Source of the DNA: Streptomyces vietnamensis
GTDB taxonomy: Bacteria; Actinomycetota; Actinomycetes; Streptomycetales; Streptomycetaceae
Direction of reading: 5' to 3'
Assembly (NCBI RefSeq): GCF_000830005.1
Contig: NZ_CP010408.1
Location: 186,001-250,000 of the forward strand
Length of the DNA stretch: 64,000 bases
The translations under genes and the position numbers were made by a program. The notes under the pieces are model-generated. The model had not been told where the DNA came from, ran no database searches, and was given only the letters and a program-made list of their open reading frames with translations. This document shows, piece by piece, positions 33,357 through 40,284 of this stretch. Position 1 is the stretch's first letter. Every line of letters starts with the position of its first letter.

Positions 33357-35732
33357 GTGGCCAACACCACCAGCCGGCGCAGGCGGAAGCCCGCCCCGGC
33401 CGCGAAGCCCCGAGGCGCCGGCCGCGCCAAGGCGCCGGTGGCTCCGGCCGCCATCCCCGCTCAGGCCGCCGCCCTCGAGGAGACCGTGCCGCTGGTGTTC
33501 GAGGAGGCCGACCCGGTCCTGGCCGACGCCGCCGACCGGGCCGCCGACCTCCGCGACCAGGCCGCCGCCGACGCCGCCCGGATCGTCGCCGCGGGCGAGG
33601 CCCGCGCCGCCGAACTGCTGGACGGCGCCCGCTCGGAGGCGGCCACCCTCACCGAGGAGGCCACCGCCGAGCAGCACCGTCTCCTGACCGACGCCACCAC
33701 GGCGGCCGACCAGGCCCGCACGGACGGCGAGGCCAAGGCGGAGCAGCTGCTCGCCGATGCCCGGGCCGCGGCCGAGGCCCTGACCACCGAGGCCACCGGC
33801 AAGGCCGACGCGCTCCTGGCCGAGGCCGCCGAGGCCGCCGCCCGGGTCCGTGAGGACACCGCGATCTCTGCGGACGCCGACGCGAAGAAGATCCGCACCG
33901 ACGCCGAGACGGCGGCGCAGCAGCTGCTCGCCGACGCCCGCGGCGAGGCCGACACCTTCACCACGACGGCGGCCGAGAAGGCGGAGGAGGTCCTGGCCGA
34001 CGCGAACCGCCGGGCGCAGGACGTCCTGGCCGACGCGGCCGCCGATGCCGAGCAGGCCCGTACGGAGGCCGGCCGGGAAGCGGAGCGGCTCCTTGCCGAG
34101 GCGAAGGAGAAGAGCGCCGAACTCCTCGCCGGGGCCAAGCGCACCGCGGTCGACACCCGCACGGCCGCGGCCAAGGACGCCGAGCAGGTCTTGGACCGGG
34201 CCCGCACCGACGCGGAGCGGACTCGCCGCAGCGCGGACGAGCAGGCCGCGCAGGTGCGGGCCGGGGCGGAGAAACTGGCCGCCGGCCTTCGCGCCGACGC
34301 CGACCGCGCCCTGGGCGACGCCCGCAAGGCCGCCGAGGAGCTGCGGGCCGCCACCGACACGGACGTTGCCCGGCTGCGGGACCAGGCGGAGACAGACGCG
34401 AGGACGGCCCGGGAGGCGGCGGCCAAGGCCACCACCGACCAGGCCGCCGCCGCGCAGGCCCTGGCCGAGGCCGAACGGATCCTCGAGGCCGCGACGCAGC
34501 GCACCGTGCGCCGGGCGCGGCGCCGGGAGATCCGGGCCGAGTCCCGCGCCAAGCGGCGCAAGGTCCGCGACGAGGCCCGGCCCGCCGGCGGTGTTCCGCC
34601 GCTGTCCGGGCAGGAGCTGCTCCTGGTTGTCGGGATCGTCCTGGCGGCCGCGGCCGTGTCCACCCTCGGCCTGCTCTCCTCCTACACCGCCCTGGAGGCC
34701 AAGGCCGCCGGGTGGGGCTGGGAGTGGCCGTGGCTGCTGCCGGTCGGCATCGACGTCGCGATCCCCGCGTTCACCGGCGCCAACCTGATCCTGATCCGGA
34801 TGGGGATGGAGCTGCGCTGGATCCGCTGGGTTCCCCGGGTGCTGACGGCGGTGACCGTGTACCTGAACTGGAACGCCTCGGACTCCGCCTCGGGCCGCAT
34901 CGGGCACGCCGCCCTCACGCTGCTGTGGGTGGTGTTCTCGGAGATCGCCTCCCACGTGTACGCCACGAGGATCGGCGCGGTCACCGGCAAGGTGCGGATG
35001 GAGACGGTGCGCCGCAGCCGCTGGCTACTCGCTCCGATCCCCACTGCCCGGCTTCGCCGCCGGATGATCCTGTGGGAGATCCACTCCTACGACGAGGCGC
35101 TCACCCGCCTCCAGCAGGAGACCTGGCTGCGAGCGCGGCTGCGCGAGGAGTACGGCTGGCTGTGGCGGCGGAAGGCGCCGCTGGAGCAGAGGATGGCGCT
35201 CAAGCTCGGCTCGGCGCCCGCCGCGCTCGCCGACACGCTCACCCCCGAGGACGCTCACACCGTCGAACGGGGCGAGGCGAGCGCCGACGCTCACCCGGAT
35301 GCGAGCGACGCTCACCCGGATGCGAGCGACGCTCACCCGGATGCGAGCGGCGCTCACCCCGAGGTGAGCGCGCTCATCCCCGGCAAGAGGGAGGGCGAGC
35401 GCGAGCGCCCGGCGCTCACCGCAGGCGCTCACAGAGGTGAGCGCCCCGCAGAGGCCGACGACGCTCGCCGAGCGGAGGGCAGTCGAACCCACAGCGAGCG
35501 CGACGCGCTCACCGAGCGCCGCCACAAACGGATCCGGCTCCTCTACACCGAGCTCGGACGCCGTCCGGAGTGGACGGAGATCCGCGACGCGCTCACCGAG
35601 GCCGGTCTGTCCGACGAGCCGGTCTCCCGTCCGACGGCCCAGCGCCTGCGCGCTCAGGTCGAGGAGGGCACCCCGGGCGTCCCGGCGAGCGCGAGCGTGA
35701 GCGCCGGGGCGAGCGTCCCGGCGGGCGTCTGA
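33357..35732 (+). CDS. Membrane protein with long Ala-rich coiled coil and DUF2637 domain
   Basis: A 791-residue protein. Residues about 55-400 are an uninterrupted Ala/Glu/Asp/Arg heptad region (repeats like LLADARAAAEAL and VLADAAADAEQARTEA). Basic residues 400-420 precede four membrane segments at about 422-570 (LLLVVGIVLAAAAVSTLGLL, WLLPVGIDVAIPAFTGANLI, then two more), the DUF2637 signature region of Streptomyces plasmid and integrative-element proteins. The cytoplasmic tail has three DAHPDAS repeats and ends with a short HTH-like KRIRLLYTELGRRPEWTEIR. Most DUF2637 proteins are shorter. A role in transfer or partition at the membrane is plausible. Confidence 0.85.
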   Translation: MANTTSRRRRKPAPAAKPRGAGRAKAPVAPAAIPAQAAALEETVPLVFEEADPVLADAADRAADLRDQAAADAARIVAAGEARAAELLDGARSEAATLTEEATAEQHRLLTDATTAADQARTDGEAKAEQLLADARAAAEALTTEATGKADALLAEAAEAAARVREDTAISADADAKKIRTDAETAAQQLLADARGEADTFTTTAAEKAEEVLADANRRAQDVLADAAADAEQARTEAGREAERLLAEAKEKSAELLAGAKRTAVDTRTAAAKDAEQVLDRARTDAERTRRSADEQAAQVRAGAEKLAAGLRADADRALGDARKAAEELRAATDTDVARLRDQAETDARTAREAAAKATTDQAAAAQALAEAERILEAATQRTVRRARRREIRAESRAKRRKVRDEARPAGGVPPLSGQELLLVVGIVLAAAAVSTLGLLSSYTALEAKAAGWGWEWPWLLPVGIDVAIPAFTGANLILIRMGMELRWIRWVPRVLTAVTVYLNWNASDSASGRIGHAALTLLWVVFSEIASHVYATRIGAVTGKVRMETVRRSRWLLAPIPTARLRRRMILWEIHSYDEALTRLQQETWLRARLREEYGWLWRRKAPLEQRMALKLGSAPAALADTLTPEDAHTVERGEASADAHPDASDAHPDASDAHPDASGAHPEVSALIPGKREGERERPALTAGAHRGERPAEADDARRAEGSRTHSERDALTERRHKRIRLLYTELGRRPEWTEIRDALTEAGLSDEPVSRPTAQRLRAQVEEGTPGVPASASVSAGASVPAGV
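35286..35348 (+). repeat. Three tandem 21-bp repeats in the DUF2637 gene
   Basis: GACGCTCACCCGGATGCGAG plus C occurs three times in perfect tandem (35286, 35307, 35328), encoding DAHPDAS units. CACCCGGA within each unit resembles the 8-bp TraB recognition repeats known from Streptomyces clt loci (e.g. GACCCGGA), so a transfer-site function is possible. Confidence 0.7.
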
Positions 35733-36088
35733 GCGCCCACCGCACTCACCGCCCCACCTGAGCGCCCACCGGCGCTCGCCGCACCTGCCGCTCATGGTCG
35801 CCCCCGGCCCGCGCCCACGCTCCCTTGAGCGTGAGCGCGGACCGGTGACGGCCACGGCCTGCAGGCCGCTCGCCCGCACCGCGCCCCGAGCACGGACGCA
35901 GCGGGCCAGGCACAACCGAGCGCCACCCGCCCCGCGCCATGACCGCATCCGTCTCCTCTGCACCGAGCTCGGGCGCCGCCCCGAGCGGCTGGAGATCCGC
36001 GACGCGGTTCAGGCGTACGAAGGCCCCCTGCTGAAGCGTGATCAGCAGGGGGCCTCGGTCTTCTGCTCACGCAAGAAAGGAGCACAGC
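35733..36088 (+). other. 356-bp region with a duplicated gene fragment
   Basis: No intact gene. Bases 35935-36006 read RHDRIRLLCTELGRRPERLE, a diverged copy of the DUF2637 C-terminal segment encoded at 35520-35591. Repeated GCGCTCACC/GAGCGCCC strings fill the first part. It ends with a strong terminator. Confidence 0.6.
36021..36055. terminator. Perfect 14-bp hairpin
   Basis: AGGCCCCCTGCTGA (36021-36034) pairs with TCAGCAGGGGGCCT (36042-36055) over a 7-base loop, upstream of the 36089 gene. Confidence 0.75.
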
Positions 36089-36592
36089 ATGGCACCCACG
36101 ACGACCGGGCCCGCCCCGAAGTCTGGGCGCTTCCCCCGTACGGCGCCCGCGCTGGCACCCCCCGCGGTGATCCCGTCGGCCCTGGAGATCTGGGCGCCCG
36201 ACCCCCCGACCTGGGGCCAGCGACTGATCCCCAAGGGGGTCCGGTCCGCGATGGCTGACCTGGGGCTTTGGCAGGAGCCGCGCCCCTTGAAGCCCTCGTT
36301 CCACCTGGTCCAGGTGATCGAAGTCCTCACCCGCTACGGCTGGTGCCAGTCCTTCGATTTCTCCCCCACCGGACGTATGTGCATCCGGGGTGCCCAGAAA
36401 TTTCTGGAATCCACCGGGCACGTCACCGCGATCGACCGGGGAAAGGCCGTGAATTACCTCCAGTCCCAGTTGGCCCGCCAGGGCGTGAACATGCGGTTCT
36501 GGGAGTGGAACGACCTTTCCAGCAACACTTTCCAGGGTGTAGAGGCCATGATCTCTGCGGCCTCCGACCTCGCGCGTAAGAACGGAGATTGA
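36089..36592 (+). CDS. DUF6197-like hypothetical protein
   Basis: A 167-residue protein with AAAGGAG before the ATG. The core VIEVLTRYGWCQSFDFSP, GRMCIRGAQKFLE and FWEWNDLSSNTFQGVEAMIS matches the recalled DUF6197 pattern (helix, GW, CxRGA, WND). DUF6197 proteins are frequent in actinobacterial plasmids and phages; their function is unknown. It is coupled by a 1-base gap to the following membrane protein. Confidence 0.7.
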   Translation: MAPTTTGPAPKSGRFPRTAPALAPPAVIPSALEIWAPDPPTWGQRLIPKGVRSAMADLGLWQEPRPLKPSFHLVQVIEVLTRYGWCQSFDFSPTGRMCIRGAQKFLESTGHVTAIDRGKAVNYLQSQLARQGVNMRFWEWNDLSSNTFQGVEAMISAASDLARKNGD

Positions 36593-36593
36593 A

Positions 36594-37229
36594 ATGACGC
36601 CGGACGAAGAGAGGGCATTCGAAGGAATTCAGGCCGGAATGGCGGCCGGAATGGCCTTCGGGAACAGTGCTGCGGACGCTTCCCCGTACGCCGATGAAGG
36701 GCCGTACGGGGCCCTGGTCGTGCACAAGAAGGCCGGTCTGACCCGCCGGGGAAAGGTCGCCATCGCGGTGGCCGGGGTGGCGGTCATCGGCGGCGGAACC
36801 ATCTGGTTCCAGGTCCATTCGGCGGCCGTCGCGAAGGACGAGAAGGAGGCCGCCGCCCTCCAGATTCAGATGAAGAAGCTGGAACTGGAGGAAATGAGGA
36901 TCCGGAACGAACAGGCGAGCAGCGACAACAAGGCCGCCGCCGCCTCCGCCGAGAAGATCCAGGCGGCCGTCGACAAGTGCGTGAAGGACTCCTTCGGTCA
37001 GACCGACAAGGGGTACGGATCGCCCCCCAGGAGCGCCGTCGTGGCGGACTGCAAGCAGCAGTACGAGACCACCGACGGGTCCGGCATGCAGGCCGCCGGA
37101 AACGTCCAGGATGCTGCCGGGAACGCGGGAGGCGACGGGATCAACTCCCCCGCTCTACTGGGTCTCGTCGCTGGCGGAGGCCTGGCCATCGCGGTGTTCG
37201 CACGCAAGGGCAAGAAGGCTGACGCGTAG
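36594..37229 (+). CDS. Bitopic membrane protein with coiled-coil loop
   Basis: A 211-residue protein. The N-terminal cytoplasmic part is followed by a membrane segment (VAIAVAGVAVIGGGTIWFQV, about residues 54-73), a helical, partly coiled extracellular stretch (KEAAALQIQMKKLELEEMRI), two Cys (VDKCVKDSF and VADCKQQY) that could form a disulfide, and a second membrane segment near 188-204 (ALLGLVAGGGLAIAVFA). It resembles envelope-associated transfer proteins in layout only. It is coupled to the DUF6197-like gene. Confidence 0.65.
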   Translation: MTPDEERAFEGIQAGMAAGMAFGNSAADASPYADEGPYGALVVHKKAGLTRRGKVAIAVAGVAVIGGGTIWFQVHSAAVAKDEKEAAALQIQMKKLELEEMRIRNEQASSDNKAAAASAEKIQAAVDKCVKDSFGQTDKGYGSPPRSAVVADCKQQYETTDGSGMQAAGNVQDAAGNAGGDGINSPALLGLVAGGGLAIAVFARKGKKADA

Positions 37230-37246
37230 TCACGCAACGTAGTCGA

Positions 37247-37364
37247 GATCGTTACTCCTTACCCACTCCCGATCGCCTGAACAGCGAAAGGGCGCCCATC
37301 GGGGCGCTCTGGGTGCTCTTCCGGCCGGGAAGTAGGTAAGGAGTAACCACCCTAAGTAACGATC
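37247..37364. promoter_or_regulatory. Nested inverted repeats upstream of the GIY-YIG gene
   Basis: GTTACTCCTTACC (37251-37263) and its exact complement GGTAAGGAGTAAC (37335-37347) form a 13-bp inverted repeat; an outer pair GATCGTTACT (37247) and AGTAACGATC (37355-37364) shares the GTTACT core. The last arm is 10 bases before the ATG. A dimeric regulator could loop the region and repress the transfer operon. Confidence 0.6.
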
Positions 37365-37374
37365 GAGGGAGCGC

Positions 37375-37932
37375 ATGAGGCACGACAGGACCGGCCGGAG
37401 CAACGCGCACGGTGTGGTCTACGTGATCGGATCTGCGGCCGACCGACGGGTAAAGATCGGCTCTGCGGGCAACGCGCGCAACCGCCTGGTGGAGCTGCAA
37501 TCGGGCAACCCGAACCCCCTCCGGATCCTGGCGACCATCGAGGGCGGGCGCCTCCTGGAGGGGCTGATCCACGAGCACCTGAAGCGATTCCGGGGGATCG
37601 GGGAGTGGTTCGACTTCGGGGAGGCGAACCCCATCCATATGGTCACCGACGCGGTTCAGGCCCTCCGGGACGAAGGGCTATTCCCTTCCGCGGAAGGGCT
37701 GGAAGAACTCCGGGAAAGCCAGAAGCGATCCCCATCAACACCCACGGTCAAGGAGAAGATCCTGGCCGCTTTGGAGGCCAGCGGCGCCCCGATGACGGTG
37801 AATGAGGTAGCCGCGGAAACAGGCGTTTCCGTGCCCCATCTGGCCGTGAAGCTGTCCCAGCTCAAGAGCGCCAGGCTAGTCAGCAATTCGAAGCGCCAGT
37901 GGTCGCTGGTGGTACACGAGAAAGGGGAGTAA
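37375..37932 (+). CDS. GIY-YIG nuclease-domain protein with C-terminal winged helix
   Basis: A 185-residue protein. Residues about 13-82 form a GIY-YIG domain of the T5orf172/Mug113 type: VVYVIGS, VKIGSAGNARNRLVELQSGN, LLEGLIHEHLKRF (Glu62 as the likely metal ligand) and GEWFDF. Residues about 120-180 form a winged HTH (MTVNEVAAETGVSVPHLAVK). It probably cleaves DNA at sites set by the HTH, for example at transfer initiation or as defence; this is inference. It leads the gene pair before the Gly/Ser-rich protein (3-base gap). Confidence 0.85.
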   Translation: MRHDRTGRSNAHGVVYVIGSAADRRVKIGSAGNARNRLVELQSGNPNPLRILATIEGGRLLEGLIHEHLKRFRGIGEWFDFGEANPIHMVTDAVQALRDEGLFPSAEGLEELRESQKRSPSTPTVKEKILAALEASGAPMTVNEVAAETGVSVPHLAVKLSQLKSARLVSNSKRQWSLVVHEKGE

Positions 37933-37935
37933 GAG

Positions 37936-39783
37936 ATGACGACCGATACGGCGCCTCCGGTCCCCGCGGGACCCCCCGATCCGCCCGCTGCGTCGGCCGC
38001 CAGCACCGCGCCAGCGCCCGCCGCCGACACCGGCATCATGGCCGCCCTGATGGCCGCGGTGGAGCCCGCCCGACCGGTCACCGCGACTGGCGCCGGGGCC
38101 AGGCCGGACGGTGACGACCCGGCTGCGAAGGCGGACTCTGACGGCGTGGTGGGCCGCTCCTCCCCGGGCGTCACCAGCGAGTCGTTCAAGGCCCCGGAGG
38201 ACCTGACCGGGGCCGGATCCGACGCGGCCGGTGCCCGGCACAAGGAGGGTGTGTTCAAAACGCTGATCCGGGCGGGCGCGACCCGCTGGGCGAAGGGCGG
38301 CGGGACAGCGAACAAGCGGCTGGATCTGGAGAAAGCCAAGGCCAGTGCGCACCAGGTGAAAGAGACCCGGAGCACCACGGTCATGAAGTCGCCTGGGCTT
38401 CCCACCCGGAACGGCTCCGGAGGGACCGGTGGAGGGGGCCGAAATCCCGGCGGAAACAGCGGCGGGAATTCGGGCCGTAGTTCCACCGGGAACGGCTCCA
38501 CGGGAACCGGACGCGGCGGAAGCAGTGGCGCCACCGGAGGCGGCGGGCGCGGCTCGTCCGGCTCGAATGGGAGCGGCGGATCCGGCGGCGGGCGCGGCAT
38601 CAGCGGAAACGGTGGCGGAGGTTCATCGAAGGACACCAGCTCCAAGGGGGCGAAGGACTCCGGGGGAAAGGGAAAGGACGGCTCCTCGCGGAACGCAGGA
38701 GCTGGCGGAAAGGCTGGTAAAGACGGAAAGGACGGTGCCTCCGGAAGCGGCGGCGGATCGACGTCGGGCGGCTCCTCCGGCGGTAATTCCGGCAGCTCGA
38801 AGGACAAGGCCGACAAGGACAAGGGCACGAAGGCCGACCTGAAGAAGGGCGGCGGCGGCCAGGGTTCGGGCGGCTCTTCCGGGAGCGGCGGCGGCTCCGG
38901 CAAGAGCGGTTCCTCCGGGAGCGGCGGCGGCTCCGGTTCGAGCGGCTCCTCCGGCAAGGACGGCAGCTCCGGCAAGAACGGCGCGGCCGGCGCCAGCTCG
39001 AACGGGACCGACAACCGGACCCCGCTCCAGCGTTCGCGGGAGACGGGGCACGGCGACGGCTCCGCGGTCCGGAACGCGGTCGACCACGTGAAGGCGTACG
39101 CGAAGGGCGCGAAGGACGGCTACCAGGACAAGAAGGAGGAGAACGGCAAGGAGCACGCGCGGCTGGACAAGGCGCACACCGACCACAAGGCGAAGCAGCA
39201 GGACCCGAAGAAGGACAACCCGAAGGGGACGACGGTCACCGGGCCCAGCGGCCAGACGCTCGTCATCGCCCCGCCGGATGAAGGAGACGACGGAGTGAGC
39301 ACGGACGTGAAGCCCCTCCTGGTCAAGGAGATCGACGCGAACACGCTGACCCTGGGCACGGACGGCGCCCGGGGGTCGATCAGCCGCAAGGAGCTGCGCA
39401 ACTTCAAGCAGTACGAACGCAAGCTGGAGGCCAAGGAGAACCACCTGATCAAGGTGGCCGACGCGTGCAAGTCGCTCGAGGCCGCGGCGGAGGACGAGGC
39501 CAAGGACTGCCAGCAGCTCGCCGAGCAGGCGAAGGCCGTCGAAGGCGGGGAGAAGCTGGCCGCGAAGCTGACGAAGCTGGCCGACGCGGCGAAGGCCCAG
39601 GCGGCGGAGGCCGCCGAACTCCACAAGCGCGCGAAGCGGGCGGCGGAGATGTGCAAGGTCGTCCTGACCAACATCGGGACCAGGTACGCGCCGCTGTACA
39701 AGGCCGTGGTCGACAGCGACGAGACGAAGCCGGCCGAACTCCGCTTCTACAACGACAAGGGCTCCTACGCGCCCGCCGCGTAG
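37936..39783 (+). CDS. Gly/Ser-rich low-complexity protein of the transfer region
   Basis: A 615-residue protein with three parts: a Pro/Ala-rich N-terminus (to about 150), a Gly/Ser/Lys low-complexity centre (about 155-360, repeats such as GSGGGSGKSGSSGSGGGSGS), and a helical, Lys/Ala-rich C-terminal part (about 380-600). No signal peptide or membrane segment is seen. Codon use matches its neighbours. It precedes the FtsK/TraB gene and is probably a structural or scaffold protein of transfer; no catalytic motif. Confidence 0.7.
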   Translation: MTTDTAPPVPAGPPDPPAASAASTAPAPAADTGIMAALMAAVEPARPVTATGAGARPDGDDPAAKADSDGVVGRSSPGVTSESFKAPEDLTGAGSDAAGARHKEGVFKTLIRAGATRWAKGGGTANKRLDLEKAKASAHQVKETRSTTVMKSPGLPTRNGSGGTGGGGRNPGGNSGGNSGRSSTGNGSTGTGRGGSSGATGGGGRGSSGSNGSGGSGGGRGISGNGGGGSSKDTSSKGAKDSGGKGKDGSSRNAGAGGKAGKDGKDGASGSGGGSTSGGSSGGNSGSSKDKADKDKGTKADLKKGGGGQGSGGSSGSGGGSGKSGSSGSGGGSGSSGSSGKDGSSGKNGAAGASSNGTDNRTPLQRSRETGHGDGSAVRNAVDHVKAYAKGAKDGYQDKKEENGKEHARLDKAHTDHKAKQQDPKKDNPKGTTVTGPSGQTLVIAPPDEGDDGVSTDVKPLLVKEIDANTLTLGTDGARGSISRKELRNFKQYERKLEAKENHLIKVADACKSLEAAAEDEAKDCQQLAEQAKAVEGGEKLAAKLTKLADAAKAQAAEAAELHKRAKRAAEMCKVVLTNIGTRYAPLYKAVVDSDETKPAELRFYNDKGSYAPAA

Positions 39784-39804
39784 GAGAAGACGGGAGAGCC
39801 GATC

Positions 39805-40185
39805 ATGGCGGAGCTGACGTACAAGGTCCTCGTCCGGAAGACCGAGGCCAAGGAGAAGGCCCTGGCCCGCAACGCGGAGGGCGTCAAGAAGGCCGCGGAG
39901 AACATCAAGGAACTGGCCGACGACACCGCCTCCGACGCGGACGCGCTGGGCGCCAAGAGCGTGGACCGCGACTCCCTGGCGGAGTGCCAGGAGCTCGCGA
40001 AAATCATCCGCGGGGTGTCGGACGGCGCGATCACCTACGCGTCGAAGACGGCCGACACCGCGAAGGCCGCGAAGGCGGCGGGCGACCAGGCCCGCACCAC
40101 CCACGCCGGGTTCCACGAAGCCTTCGACCGCTCCGACGTGTCGGGCCTGGAGAAGGTCTCGCGCGACTGGTTCGAACAGGAATAG
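39805..40185 (+). CDS. Small helical transfer-region protein
   Basis: A 126-residue, almost wholly helical protein (MAELTYKVLVRKTEAKEKAL...) rich in Ala, Lys, Asp and Glu. Its composition resembles the C-terminal part of the preceding protein, and it may pack against it. GGAGAG lies upstream of the ATG. It is followed by a hairpin terminator. Function unknown; its position between the Gly/Ser-rich protein and the translocase suggests transfer. Confidence 0.65.
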   Translation: MAELTYKVLVRKTEAKEKALARNAEGVKKAAENIKELADDTASDADALGAKSVDRDSLAECQELAKIIRGVSDGAITYASKTADTAKAAKAAGDQARTTHAGFHEAFDRSDVSGLEKVSRDWFEQE

Positions 40186-40199
40186 CACCGCCCACCACC

Positions 40200-40243
40200 G
40201 GCGCGGCCGGTCCCGGGATTTCATCCCTCCGGGCCGGCCACGC
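40200..40243 (+). terminator. GC-rich hairpin before the translocase gene
   Basis: GGCGCGGCCGGTCCCGGGA pairs imperfectly with TCCCTCCGGGCCGGCCACG over a short ATTTCA loop, between the 39805 gene and the translocase. Confidence 0.5.
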
Positions 40244-40284
40244 CCTTTGCGGATCACCCCCTACCCAGACAGGAGTAGTCCCCG

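Noticed and set aside
33294..34955. A 553-codon minus-strand frame
   Set aside because: Antisense of the Ala-rich coiled coil; low-complexity Gly/Leu/Val translation with no start signal.
35286..35348. Tandem repeats considered as a CRISPR array
   Set aside because: The units are contiguous without spacers and are in frame inside a gene. No CRISPR array or cas gene was seen in the window.
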